This document shows, in pieces, positions 1 to 12,721 of a stretch of 64,000 nucleotides of DNA (position 1 is the stretch's first letter; every line of letters begins with the position of its first letter). The notes beneath the pieces are model-generated. The model was not told where the DNA came from and ran no database searches. It saw only the letters and a list, made by a program, of their open reading frames with translations. The DNA lies in assembly GCA_026874595.1 (NCBI GenBank), contig CM049315.1:17817664-17881663 (forward strand). The letters are read 5' to 3'. Source of the stretch: Sipunculus nudus. Taxonomy: Eukaryota; Annelida; Sipuncula; Golfingiida; Sipunculidae. Position numbers and translations under genes: made by a program.

Positions 1-2690
1 ATTTTCATTTAAATATCAAATATTATATTTACTTTTTAGTGTGTGACATGAGTGCTATTTTTGTCCTCTTTTAGTCATAAATAAAAATATGAGCGGTGGT
101 TACTGGGGTCCGTCAAAATTGAACAGTCGGCAAATTCAAGTAAATATGGTCCGTCTTCATCGAAATTTTTTTGTAATTATAAATCTTTCAGTGAATCGGT
201 CATTTACAAATGTGCAACATTAAGGGACTTTGCTCTGTCCTTACATCAACAATAGTGGTGTTTTTATCGGTATAAATAATGGAAAATGAGGAAATAGGTT
301 TATGGGGTCCGGGGACCGTGGGGTTCGGGTTTTACACACTACCCTGCATTCACTACCGCTCGGAAAATGTTCATTCTTTGAAAGATCCCCCTTTTGAGCA
401 TTTTCCTCACGCGAGATCTCCTTGTGCACAGTAGACCTTTTCGCTGCGCGGAGGTTGCCTTTTGAGTAAGGATCACCAATGGGGATTAATTCGGGCCGGT
501 CACCGCAAATTTAAGAAAAGCCCAGATAGGGCCCCCGGAGAAAAAGTCTGTCCCGCCATCAAACACTCTGTGGCCATTGTGTTACCAGGCCCGAAGACAC
601 AAAGAAAAGAGGCGCCCGCGGGGGAGCAAATATTAAAATTATTAATTATGCACGTAATACGCAAATATTGCAAATAAAAGGGGGCGGAATCTCTTTGGAC
701 AAACCCAGAGCATATGTATGTCGAAAATCACGGCAATCCGTACGGTGGTATCAGAGGAGATACGGAAAATCACAAAAATCGCCTTACGCTATTAATATAT
801 AGATTTCATTCCTCCAGGGGCATAGACAGGATTTAAAGAAGGGGTTGGGGTTGCAGCACACCAGCTATCAAAAAGTGTGTGTATATATTTATATGAGATG
901 CATGATTCATAACCTTCGTTTTCTTGTTTATCCTATGAAATCATGAGAAATGAGGTCCTCGGGAAGAGTTCTACGTATGAACAAACAGGTTTGAAGATAA
1001 GTGATCCGTGATTAAACTTTATATAAACATGCCAGATGATGTAATTTTACATTTTAAAATTTACTTTCATTCTGTTATTCTCTTGGCAGATAATTTACTG
1101 TATGAAACGTGTAACCTGGGTATAAATGCAATATGGTAGGGGGGGGGGGGGGGGGGGGCTTATAGCCCGCTGAAACACCCCACTTGTTCCTTGGCGCCAA
1201 GAACTGTTTCCTCATCATACAGACTTGCGCTTCTTCATCAGACCGCTCTTTTGGAAATGGTGAAGTTTTTATCTTGCGGGCAAACCTTTTGCTTCATCGA
1301 AAGTAGCTTCATTGATATATTTTACTGGCATAAATAGCGTCAAGTGATTCTGTTCCCCTTCTAACCCCCTTCAACGATTGCATCCGTTCTGTTATAACCC
1401 TACGTGTCCTCATCATACCGGCTTCCGCTCCTACAGGAAAAACATATTCAAAGCCGCCAGACCGTGATTTCATATCTAGACTGAGGAACCAGAATTTTTT
1501 TTCCGTTCGGCCCGTACGCTGAATGACGCTCTTGATTACTTACAAAGCTTATAAAAGAGATGGCATAAGACAGTGTGCCACTCGTTAAACAGATGAGAGA
1601 CTACTCACAAACTTATCCCTATCGCGAAAGAAACACTGTCAGTTTCAAAATTGATCTGATACTTATAAAAAGAAATTGGTTCACAAAAGAAGTTGGTCCA
1701 CTTTAGTGCTCCATGTTCTGTGAAACGGCGCTGCGTATGGCACTGTGATTTAATAGGTTTTTGTTCCCGCAGTGACCTCGCCGGTATGAGAATAAATAAT
1801 TTTTAAATGTACACATTTCTTGTGAATTATGTGTGTTTGGCGATTACTACCGAAAACAGCCGAAATGCATTCGGGAAAGACCGGAATGGCTGTATCGTCG
1901 CCTCGGTCGCAGGATTAAGGTCCATTGATGAATAACCCCTGCTCTCAGTGACGGATTTTAGCATGTTTGGCCTGACATATGACCCAGTCACTGATCCACT
2001 TGCATGGTCAGTAAATGTTAAAAAAAAAATGACTCGAGATCCCTTGGCACTGATTTCTTATATCAGCATACAATGGTGGTTCATCCCCAAATTCATCCAG
2101 ATAATCCTTTAGTATAATATTAAAATGACCACAACAAGTGTCGCTGAACTATCACCTTGCGTTTGCATCTTCAACAAATCTAGAAACAGTTGTATCGTGC
2201 ATTATTTATTGTTGAAATTTACATAACCGAGGCGTGGATATCAAACCGCAAAATGTGAGAATATGACCCAGTGTCAACAAAGACTATCCGGCCCATAATC
2301 AGCTGCAGGGGCAAAACGGCTCCTCCCTGCAGGTCTACTATCAAGATTTTATTAACTGAACCCTGTTTCCTTAATTTAAGTGATTTTCTACTTTTAAGTT
2401 TATAATTTGTAATCCATATATACTGTATTATTCCTTACTTTGGTTTCCCACCTAAATTAAAAAATATTTACTCCCTCTGAAACACGTTATTCCTTACTTT
2501 GAGCTGTTCTCCACCTTAATTTTTTCATCATTTACTCCCTAAAAAACACGTTATACCTTACTTTTCCCATCTTAAATACTTTTTGTCCCTACAAAACAAA
2601 TGACCCTTCCTTTGAGTGGTTTCTAAATAAATAATATACAAAATATAAATAAATGATCAATATAATTAATACGGAGTTGGGTTTTTTCTA
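1..2690. other. Intergenic, nothing recognised
   Basis: I see no recognisable gene, RNA or element in this stretch. Short open frames (for example 462-677) have no recognisable motif, no flanking splice sites that extend them and no family resemblance. A run of about 20 G lies at 1139-1158. The sequence is AT-rich with several homopolymer tracts. Confidence 0.5.
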
Positions 2691-2805
2691 AACCACGGAT
2701 TACCTGCTCCCGTTCTGATTTGATCCCGTTCATTTGCGGGATTATGCCCTATTCAGGTGAATATTTAGTAATTTTAATATTTCCCAATTAGGTGCCCGTA
2801 TTTCT

Positions 2806-4025
2806 TTTTCGCTGCAAGGTCCTCCACGCCTGTGATGCTTTTTCAGGAGGCGCCTCGGGGTTATTCACTGGCCTGTTAAGACCGTGGCCAGCGCGCATGT
2901 CCTGCCCATAAGGCAATTCCGTGCAATACGCGGGTCCACTGTAATCCCCATTGATCCCCATATCCATTATAACGCCTCTAAAGGAAGTAAAGGTTTTTTA
3001 ATCCAAAGACCACATGACTCCGCTTTTAATGCGAGGGCATTTTAGTTTGGTAACACTGGGCACTGAGTCCAGAGATGTGACCACCTTTTGACAATTTTTT
3101 ATTGGTTACAGGTACATTCATAAATATTTTTCCATGATAACCATGGTTTCAAAAGTTCGGCCAAGTCATGTGTTTTATTAAGTTTTCTTTTCAAAAAGAA
3201 GCCCCACAACCTAATTATCATTCGGGTTGGGTGGGGGTGGGGTCTGGGATGGATGGGGTTTGGGTGGGGGGATCACATGAATTTGTTCACCTTGCGAGTG
3301 GCAGAACAAATAAATACGAATTGATGGCTTCCACACGGGGACAAAGGAATAGTCCTTTGTCATAATGGTTTATAAGAAAATATTTATTGTGGTGATTCGT
3401 AATACCTCCAAAATTTTGACATTTTGTCTTTACCGTAACCCTCTACAAATGTTCGGCAAAGCGGTTTTCGCCTGTCACGCTTTTTCAGGAGACGACCTGT
3501 AATCCCCACAGAAACCCATTTCCATTTAACCGCCTGTTAAGGAATTTTACTCTGTCAAAAGTAAAATAAAGACTTTAAATTCAAACGCGGAACACATGTC
3601 CACATGAATCTTTTAATAGGGAACACTTTTCCGTTGCGTGGACACAAACAGCGGAGACCCTTTACATGATCACCGTTTTATAGGTTTACAGGTGTGTTGA
3701 TTTTTATACATTCAGAAGTATCTTTCCATGGTTTTCTTATTTCGGCCGATTTATGGGTTGTTTGAAAAAAGTTTTTTTCTAAAGGAAGCCCTGGGGGGGG
3801 GGGGGGGTTGCACACAGTTCTAAGGGTCCTCAATCTCATGGGGACTTTGAAACCCCCGCCAGATTCTACTAATCAGTCGTCCGTTCATACGTCCACGTTT
3901 CATGTAAAACATTGTCATGGTTCAGAAACATCGGTTCACCAGGCGAGTGGCAGAACAACTGCATACATATTGCATACTCGGGGACAAGGGAATAGCCATT
4001 GTGGAATTGTGATTATGGCACTTAA
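2806..4025. repeat. Two-unit direct tandem duplication, period about 642 bp
   Basis: Two diverged copies of one unit lie head to tail. The block CGCCTG-TTTTTCAGGA occurs at 2825-2848 and again at 3467-3490. The block GCGAGTGGCAGAACAA followed by CGGGGACAA occurs at 3294-3345 and again at 3940-3990. The shared order of blocks gives an offset of 642-643 bp. A G-run sits at 3793-3807 inside the second copy. The open frames at 3168-3365 and 3808-4098 fall at matching positions in the two units and are best read as by-products of the repeat. Confidence 0.75.
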
Positions 4026-4029
4026 GAAA

Positions 4030-4935
4030 AAATATAAAAATCTGTATATTACATTTTACATTAATTTGCTGCAAGACAATGCAGCGAACCAAGGCTGAAG
4101 TGATTTTTTTTGCTAAATGCTTTAATCAAAATATATCAACCTGCTTTCTTTTTATCTGGGAGTGTTGTCAACTTTGCATCAGACCTGCTTATTCCATGAC
4201 AATTTACAGCACTTAAACCAAAATTTTAATACTGCTGGAATATATTTTTCTGGGCCTATCTTTTTCACATCGGCAGCTATACGTTTCGCGTACAAGACTT
4301 CAACGATATATGCATGTGTATACAAATAACGCATGTGTCTGTTAACATGCCTTAGACTATACCCTCAACTGACTATACACTGAATTAACATCGTGTTTCA
4401 CGATTTCCCCTGAGCTTCAACTAATACAAAGCATCTTTCATATAATTTCACGGTAGAATGCTTATTTATACAGTCATTAAATCTACGATTTTCCAAGCAA
4501 TAAAGCTGTCGGACCTATGTTGTTTATCGGAAAAAAACTTCTCACATAAAAAATCGTATACCCTGTATATGCCTCACGTCTCTTTCCAAACTTTATTTTT
4601 GGTGTAATTTCTAGAATAGAATAATTTTTTCTTTCTATGTTGATATTTTGGGGGAGGGTGTTCCTTGAGAATTCTAGCAGAAGTAATCTTTATTTCATAT
4701 AAGTGAAACACATGACAAAAAGTTCCTGCAAAAACCTTAGGATTAAAATATGTGTCCTTCAGTTCCTATCAACTCATTACAAAAATATGCATCATCAGAT
4801 AGAGCCGTGGATTTTCCACGGGTGCAGCTAGTTTATATTACTGATTAAATAGATCATCCCTTTTGCAAAAAAAAAGTGGGGTGGGGGGTATATATACCCC
4901 CATCCCCCCTATATTGATGCCCCTGCTGTTAACGG
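4030..4935. other. Intergenic, nothing recognised
   Basis: AT-rich stretch with no recognisable coding region, RNA or repeat boundary. Confidence 0.4.
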
Positions 4936-4939
4936 AGGA

Positions 4940-5340
4940 ATTAAGGGGGATCGCTATAGCGAGCTGACAGTGGAGCAAAAAATAGAATTACGTAATAATT
5001 AGAAAATAAAAAGGGGGATGCCAACAAGTCTTCAAGAAATGATAAAACCTCCATAATCAATATGCCTGTTAAGAATCATGGCAGTCAATGTATTAGTATT
5101 TCAGATATTGTAGCCTTCGTATTGTATGATTTTTTTTTCTCATTTTTCTGGAATGTACTTACGAGCTTCATAGCTCGGATGAAATAGGTCGGAGCGACAT
5201 AATTTCAGGTTTCCAAGGTGATTATCTCGGAACTCCATGTATTTCAGTGAGTCCTAGGCCCAGCGGTCAAAGAATGATCACTATAGCTGAGCTGATAAAA
5301 ACATGCAAAGGATTGTTATGAAACCTGTGGATTATCTTAC
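4940..5340 (-). repeat. CAGCTGA-headed repeat fragment, reversed
   Basis: On the minus strand this reads as a diverged copy of the family seen at 60.3-64 kb: an AGCTCAGCTATAGTGATCA head near 5275-5297, then blocks matching 'CCTTGGAAACCTGAAATTA', 'CGAGCTATG' and the 'CATGATTCTTAACAGGCATATTGAT' region in order. It is truncated and orientated against the element at 5532. Confidence 0.55.
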
Positions 5341-5531
5341 ACTTATAATTATAACTGGACTAGAAGGTGCTTCCACGGATTACTCAGGGACGCTGAAGTT
5401 TTGTTACATAAACGTTTAATTTTTTTTACATTAACAGTTTGGGAACTTTTTTACATTAACATTTAATTTATTATTACTTTATCGGTTGATTTTGGTTTAC
5501 ATTATTGGCTATTGTTACATTATCAGTTGTT

Positions 5532-6735
5532 TTTAGCTCAGCTGACTTACTTCAGCAATCACTCTTTGTCCGACCGGTCGTCTGGCCGTCTGTCCGTTAA
5601 CAGGGCACAAATCGTAACCGCTGGACCTAGAATCTTCTAATTTGACATCCAGAAAGGTCCATGGAAAAAAATCTCCTAGGAAAACTGGAATTAGGTCTCT
5701 GTTACTCATATTCTTTGAGCTATGGGGCTCCGATGTACCCCCCAAAATAATGGAATTTGTTTATACAAAAGCTCAAGTATCTGAACAACTATTGCATTGA
5801 TCACCATGATTCTTAGCAAGGATATTGATCAAAGATGTTTCATCAGTTTCTACAGACTGGTGGCGCAACCTGTATTTTTTCGATTTTTTTACTTTTTTTT
5901 TCTCTATTTTTGAGACCTTAAAAGATGCGGTCATCTGTTAACAACGCACAAATCCTATCGACTACATCTAGAATCTTATATCTTGATATGCAGGGAGGCA
6001 TATGAAAAGTCTCCTTGGAAACCTAAAATTAGGTCTCTGTTACCCATATTCTTTGAGTTATGGGGCTCCGAAGTACCCCCCCCCCCCCAGAATAATTGGA
6101 AAATTTTACACAAAAGCTCAAGTATCTGAACAACTAATGCATTAATCACCAAGATTCTTTGCATTGATAATGATCAAGGAGTGTTTCATCAGTTTCTGCA
6201 GACTTGTGGCGCCACCTGTATTTTTCGATTTTTTACTATTTTTTTCTCTATTTTTGAGACCTTAAAAGATGCAGTCATCTGTTAACACAAATTGTAACAA
6301 CGGGACCTAGATTCTTCTATCTTAATATACAGGGACACCTCGAAAATTCTCTTGTGAAACCTTAAATTAGGTCTCTGTTACCCAAAACCTTAGAGCTATG
6401 GGGCTTCGATGTACCCCCAAAAATAATGGAAAATTTTATAAAAAAAGCTCAAGTATCTGAACAACTTATGCATTGATCACCATGATTCTTTTCATGGATA
6501 TTGGTCATGGAATGTTTTATCAGTTTCTGCAGGCTGGTTGCACCATTTTTTTTTTTACCATTTTTTCCCCTCTGTTTTGAGACCTTTAAAGATGTGGTCA
6601 TCTGTGAATAGGGCACATATCGTAATGACTGGATATAGAATCTTGTGTCTTGACATGCGGGGAGGCCCATTCAAAGTCTCCTTGGAAACCTGAAATTAGG
6701 TCTCTGTCACCCATATTGTCGGAGCTATGGGGCTA
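5532..6735 (+). repeat. CAGCTGA-headed repeat with three internal units
   Basis: Begins with TTTTAGCTCAGCTGAC, then a GTCCG-rich segment and CAGGGCACAAATCGTAACC. An internal unit containing ACCTAGAATCTTCTA, TTAGGTCTCTGTTACCCATA, a C-run, CTCAAGTATCTGAACAAC, ATGATTCTTTGCATGGATAT and GGTGGCGCCACCTGTATTTT is repeated about three times with a spacing near 335-340 bp. It ends near 6735 in non-repeat sequence without the tail seen in other copies. The minus-strand open frames at 5533-6670 are repeat artefacts. Confidence 0.85.
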
Positions 6736-7058
6736 ATAAATAACAAATAACGTTTAACAAGCCTTGTGATAAATGAGGCTATTTTGGACACAGGCATGCT
6801 TGCACTCGCTTCCGACACTAAAATGGCTTAGAAACTGTGAAAACATCGAGTATGGGCGATATCAGAGTAATAAATATATTGCTCGTATATCGCCCATGCT
6901 CGAGTGTTGACAGTTATTTGGAAACTGGAATGCAAGTTTATTTGAACGTACAGTTAGAACATAGGAAAATACGCCACATGCAGCTAAAGCGCACTGATGC
7001 ACATGTGTATACTTGTACATTTGCCTTTGTTAAGCACATTTAACTATATATAAGAAGA

Positions 7059-7765
7059 ATGCTTATACTTCGGAAATGTAAATACCTCTTAGACCGTCAA
7101 TCGTTGCAAAACATTTACTTTAGCTACATCAGACCAATTTTAGAACATGCAAACATAGTATGGTCCAATTTATCAAGTGGACTTGCTGATAGGATTGAGA
7201 AGGTTCAGCTAGAAGCAGCACGTATAACTACAGGAGCGGTAAAAGGCACAAGCCATGAATTACTTTATATCGACACAAAATGGCCTACACTGAAACGAAG
7301 AAGTGAATCTAATCAGTTATGCCATATTCGCAAAATGATCAACAAAAAGTACCCCAATATCTATATCTGCCCCTACCACCACCTTGATATCAACACCATT
7401 TCACTTATACAGACCTGCAAACAATTACACCAGTCTCTGTCAGGACTAAATTATATTATGAATCATTTCTTCCCAAATCAATCAGACTTAAGAACTCTCT
7501 TGATAGTGAAAAGAGGAACTTATTATCACCAAGAACACTAAAAAAATACTTGGAAATATCAAAACACCTAAATATTATAATACAGGATCACGGTCTTCTA
7601 AAATAATTAGTGCCTTCCTCAGAATGAAATGCAGCAACTTAAACTATCATATATTTCTACGTCATCTGTCTGAGACCAAGTCTTGTCAAGGCGGTAACCC
7701 TATAGAAGATGAAAACACTTCTTACTGCAATGTCATCTGTTTACTGTCCAAAGGAATGACTACTT
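7059..7765 (+). pseudogene. Non-LTR retrotransposon reverse transcriptase, C-terminal fragment
   Basis: The first 160 codons carry the post-polymerase region typical of LINE reverse transcriptases: a LDRQSLQNIY-SYIRPILEHANIVW block, then EKVQLEAARITTGA and a WPTLKRR block. The frame breaks near 7500-7541. The family's terminal region continues in another frame to about 7765 (SAFLRMKCSNLNYHIF, then a Cys-rich C-x-G..EDENTSYC segment resembling the usual 3' zinc-knuckle-like end). No catalytic YxDD block is present upstream, so this is a 5'-truncated, frameshifted dead copy. Jockey, CR1 or RTE-like clade cannot be resolved by eye. Confidence 0.85.
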
Positions 7766-8312
7766 ACTAGTATACTTACCTGTCCAAACATTTTTATTTT
7801 GAGATGTAGAAAAAGACCAAGTATACAACACTAAACAATTTGAGCAAGTATTATTATTTATTGATAAAACAAAGCGCTTTAAGGCAAAATAATCAAAACA
7901 CAAATATTAAATTATAATAAAAACAATATTAAAATGGCGATAGCCAAATCTCACAGCAAACCTCAATTTGTAATTAGTCTCTACAATTGAAATAACAATC
8001 CATTATCCCCTTTTCTTCTTCTTCCTATATAAAAATTCTCTCTTCCGCATCCCAGCAAGCCACTGTGCCATTATACCAATCAGTTTTTTTTTTATCCCAT
8101 CCTCTCTCTACATAACCAAAACCATTACCATCAGTGTGTAAACAACTGTCAGTAAGTGAACTTTTGTCAATACGGTCAATAATCAATAATTCTCTATGTC
8201 ATGGGAAAGGGCAAACCTAAGCCTTCAGGCTTGCGCTCAATCCCTTTGATACTCTGAATTTACTTCATGATCACTGTGTATTTTGTACTATCATGTATCA
8301 ATAAAATCTTTA
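7766..8312 (+). mobile_element. Probable 3' UTR of the LINE fragment
   Basis: Follows the reverse transcriptase remnant without a break and ends near an AATAAA (about 8290-8295) with a short A-rich stretch, as expected of a LINE 3' end. No coding content. The boundary is inferred and no target-site duplication was found. Confidence 0.4.
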
Positions 8313-8726
8313 AAACAAACTATATAAATGAACTTATGGGCATCACAACTATTGTCAACACAATAAACTGTGAATACAACGTTTTACTATGCCAAAATGT
8401 CAAAGAAATCATTATCCCATTAACTCTATTGTTGTAACAAATGGACCATACTCCTGCAAACATGCGGAGCTCTGAGCTCTGCCCCATCAAGCTTAAACTT
8501 CCTCTTGGCAAAGAACATGTATAAACACCTATCTGTTAATATGAAATAAATGCAGCATTTTTTTACGCTGTTAGACAAATTTGTTTCAGATAAATCAAAT
8601 TTCAGATCCATTAGCCACAGGTTATAAAGACACATGTTGAATACACAATTCAATGTTTTCAGCCAGTCATTATTGATTGGAATGTACCTTTGAGGTAGCG
8701 CTAAACGGGAAGCTTGTTTTGGACAT

Positions 8727-8883
8727 TGTTACGAAAACAAATTGCTCAGAGGAAAATACTGGGCCGATTCGGGATTCGAACCCATGTCGGTAGCGCACAA
8801 GTCCGGCGTTCCAACCGCTATGCTAGAAAAGCAAGCTTCACTAGCGAGACAGTTCGGTCCGCTTTTATGTAGATCCCGTAACA
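8727..8883 (-). mobile_element. 157-bp element with LTR-like ends and a tRNA-like core
   Basis: The element starts TGTTACG and ends CGTAACA and is bounded by a perfect 4-bp duplication ACAT (8723-8726 and 8884-8887). On the minus strand it contains TAGCATAGCGG, which fits the pol III A box, and GGTTCGAATCC, which fits the B box, at tRNA-like spacing, followed by TTTT. The stems do not fold as a clean functional tRNA, so it is tRNA-derived. Its termini equal those of the two solo LTRs at 12.7 and 52.1 kb. It may be a miniature LTR/TRIM carrying a tRNA-like promoter, or a SINE inserted within LTR-like ends. Confidence 0.7.
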
Positions 8884-8889
8884 ACATAA

Positions 8890-11800
8890 ATACGTGATAG
8901 GTGCCACTTCATTGTGTTTAATCACACGTTATTTGTTATGGACATGCGGGAACAAATTAGCTTCACAGGTAATTTACATAACAACTTAACAAAACTCGAA
9001 CTGAAGTACTCGAGTATATGTATACCTTGGATTCCATGTTTACTGTTGTGTAGTACTAAGCGTCAAGGCGTGTTTCCATCTGCGCGTATATGCGTATATG
9101 CGTGAACTGGCAGACGTATATATGTGTAAAGTGGATCGAACAGGCCTTCCACAAAAAGATGGTGAAGTGACGTCATTTACCCTGAATCCCAGAGTTCACG
9201 CAGACCCTATGCGTGTAAATCGTTCCTGTGATGGTTTTCACGCATATAAACGCCCATATACATAAACGCTGACGGACACATGACACTATAAAATGCTTAA
9301 CTATATTCAACGTACGTTTTAAAGAATCACGCCCATTTACCAAAACATCAGTGCTTAAACCGGGTGGCACGTGGTATTGATTGTATACAATCATATACAC
9401 CACAACGTCACCAATAACGCGCCGCAATTTAGTTCCCGTGGTTATACGAAATTTTCAACTAAAAAGACAATCCACACTTTATTCATTGAGTTACCCGCAG
9501 GGGTTTCCCATCATATTTAGCCATGTTGTCTTAAATCCATTTCTACTATATCAGACCTGATATATTATAGAGAGCCATCTGATATATAATTGATCATCCC
9601 AACTTCTACGGCATATGATAATAAAATAACCTAATCACACAAAGTATGTGCTACTATTGACGTTTGTTGTAAGTGGCAATCAAATGAGAAAGGCTGATTT
9701 ACACGGGATATAGGAATACTTATCACTTTCTTTAATTCCTAGAAACAGGAAATCTTAAAATCACACAAACGTGCACCTAGAATATCATATTCTAAATCTT
9801 AGTTTGATGAATAATTATTGCCAAAACCATGTGTTTTATTGCAAGACTCGTGCCTGGTTTAATGACCCTCGGGTATCTGATATTCTGATGCTGGATGTTG
9901 GATGTTACCAAATCCAGCAGATGACTGAAGATACGCGGAGATAACCAAGTAAAATTGATGACGGACGGTCCAATCTCTTCTCTCAATTAGCATACAAGTA
10001 AATTGTGTGCCACTAGTTCCTCTATTCTCTCAAGGCTTAACCCGTAAATCAAGATTCTGCCACAGCATATTCCTGCCAACAAGCCACAAAGTGAACAAGT
10101 ATATCCTTTTGGATTTCCAGCTGTAGAAAGCTCAGTACCAGAGCGCCATCTTGATCGATAAACTGGGAACGTGTGCGTAGGTAATTGTGACACTGAAAAT
10201 CGACCAACTAAATTAAAACTGAATTTGAGAAAATCTGCCCGATAATGTTTGTTTGTGATAAAATGTTTTAATGAGCAAAGCACAGCCGGGACAAGAGAAT
10301 CTTGTATTCATATCCTCCTTGGGCGGATTTAGTAGTTCACATATTTTCTTGCGACCTTCTGGTTTGATGTTAGCGGCCAAACATTGAGGAATGCGCGCGC
10401 AGCGAGCTGTGCACGCAGCAACGGAACTGGTGACGGAGGATAAAACCGGTACCCGTTTTAGGAAAATTCCCTCAAATCGCTTGAATTTTGTTCGGTAAAA
10501 GGTTGGTTTTTCTAAAACGACATAAAAATACAGTTAAAATATGATCAAAAAATGACATTTTACTACAATCATTTTGCAGCGATTATACACTGTGGCCCTT
10601 CCAGATCTCCTTCGTTTTAACCGTTGCTTCTTGTCACCAGAGAGCTGTGACATAGATATTATGTTGCATATTGTAGAAGGGAGTAAAACCAGATGATTGT
10701 TTTGATAATTTATTGTACATTAATATGGAGTGTCATGTTTAGATATTAGCATGGGATCGTTGGTGAAAGGAATCACGTGCCTCGTTTGATGTTTATTTCA
10801 GGGCTCTTTAGTTGATTAGTAGGGTTTAATTTAGAAGGAGCCCTAATGTTTTGGAGATCACTAGTGTTTGTGGTAAATATCAAAGGAAGTTCACCTGTGC
10901 AAGTTAGATTTTCTCACACACTGTTACTAGAGGCGTTTCCTAATTAATATTCGCGCAGTAATTGACGGTCGGACTAATTTGGAGTAATAATTGGCCGGGG
11001 GACAATTGGAGTTGTGATGTCAGTTAGCATTTAGAGGGAATGAGTGGGACATTATTCGGGGGGAAGTGCCTGTTCAGCAGTCTGCATATTTTACAGTGTA
11101 GGCAGCTGAGATGTGGTATCTACGAACGTAGTTAGTCGATGTCTGAGGAAGCCAGAGTAATTTCTTTGCAACGAACTTTACAGCAAATAACGCAATGGTA
11201 ATCTAAGCCAGACGGAATGGTAATCTGGCTTGGTGATATTTGTTTTGAGTGCTTACAGAAACAAACCGAGGACTTTGTATTTACGCTTTGCCGTACAGGT
11301 ACAGGATATTGCTGTGTGGAAGCTTTTTTGGTACCAGGTGCTTATGATTCCAGGAGACATCATCTGTGAGAGGATTCGATCTAACGCTCAGAGAGGATAG
11401 TCTGTGCGCGGTACGCTAACTGTGAAGCTTGTATACACAGCGAGAAATTGAGGATTATAGAAACTCCGAGAATACAGGAGGGTGTTACAACCCGTTTTTA
11501 TATGTGTGCGCGATAGCCGAAGTGGTTAGGAACCGAGTGATCAGGAACTTTGCCGTTTGCCGTCATGATTTGACTTTGAGTATTTATTATTTATGTGTAT
11601 ATTATACATTGCTGGTGTTGAAGGAGCGCCTCTCCAGAAAATTAAAGTAACTTATTCTGATATATATTATTGTTTTGTTATTACAGGTCTTATTTTTTTT
11701 TTAGGTGTACGTATGTATGTGTTCAATCAGTTTGTTTGATTCTTAAAGGAACCAGGACGTTCACATCATTACAGGTGTGACACTGATAGAGAATGATGCA

Positions 11801-12180
11801 CAATGCGATACCACGCTCACATTTGTCTGATTAAAATTGTAATGCTCCCTCCGAGCCCCGGTGGCAAAACTCGGTCTACATATAGAGAGCAGCGCTTAAA
11901 ACGAAGGAAATTTAAAACGAGTTCAGTCTATATTTGAAATGAAAATTGCAAATATAGTCAAACTGCAAAGAAATACAAGACTTAGAAAAGAAGCTCTAAA
12001 AAACACGAAGTTTCAGCTGTAGAATGGATAGAACAGTTTACATACTAATAAACGGAAGAAATGAAAAATCTATAATAACGAGGGTTGTTTTGTTGAAATG
12101 AATAATGAAATAAAAAAAGGTTTTGTATAATAAAAGAGGTAGCTCTCTAAAATGTGGAATAAACCGTCCCGGCAGACATT
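8890..12180. other. Intergenic, mostly unrecognised
   Basis: No gene found. A block near 10580-10640 (TTATACACTGTGGCCCTTCC and following) resembles blocks at 24.73 and 41.97 kb near the peptide genes, so a dispersed repeat is present. Other short open frames have no recognisable domain. Confidence 0.4.
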
Positions 12181-12185
12181 CAAGT

Positions 12186-12191
12186 TTTATT
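12186..12191 (-). promoter_or_regulatory. Poly(A) signal of the C-type lectin gene
   Basis: AATAAA on the minus strand about 20 nt after the TAA stop. It implies an unusually short 3' UTR. Confidence 0.5.
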
Positions 12192-12210
12192 TGAATAATG
12201 TAAATGTATA

Positions 12211-12419
12211 TTATATTTTATACAATGTTAAAAAATCATAGTAACCTTTGGTTAGCTCACAGATGTACTCTTCGAGCTGCCAGCAGCGTCCGTCGTCCCA
12301 GAGACCTCCTTTTACAGGCATAATCTGAATACAGTCTTCCTCGCCGTCATCATTAGGTTCTTGTGGGGCCCAGTTGCGCCATTCAATTTTGCTTCCATCC
12401 GACCATTTCCATGAATCTT
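12211..12419 (-). CDS. C-type lectin domain, C-terminal exon
   Basis: The last coding exon of a C-type lectin. It enters in phase 1 after an acceptor (TTTACAG) and encodes WKWSDGS, a WRNWAPQEPND block and ED-C-IQI ... LWDDGR-C ... YI-C-E, which supplies three of the six conserved cysteines. EPN is the mannose-type Ca2+-site triplet; the usual WND is WDD here, so the site may be altered. It stops at TAA 12211-12213, and an AATAAA lies 20 nt further on (12186-12191), so this is the gene's end. With the exon at 20812-21027 it completes one long-form C-type lectin domain across an 8.4-kb intron. The product is probably a secreted Ca2+-dependent carbohydrate-binding protein; the ligand is unknown. 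Confidence 0.88.
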
Positions 12420-12721
12420 CTGTAAATGAATTCCACATGTATAAATCAACCCCGGATTAGCGTTTACAGATCACCCCCGCTTTGGATTACCCCCGGAGGT
12501 AGTTTGAACGTAATTTCCAATACTTTTCAGATAATTTAACCCAATGAAACATTCTTATGCTTTAACTCATGATATATTATTCGGACAAACCCCCTGGAAG
12601 ATAAATGAAATATAAAAGATAAAGATAACGATAAATGAGAGTATCCCGAGGTCTTAACACCAGCCGAAGTACTTGAGTCTGGGATCATTAGGCCTGAGGA
12701 CTTAAAGATGCCCGTTCACCT

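Noticed and set aside
11508-11560. tRNA A-box-like TAGCCGAAGTGG
   Set aside because: No B box at the expected distance and no cloverleaf; not a tRNA.
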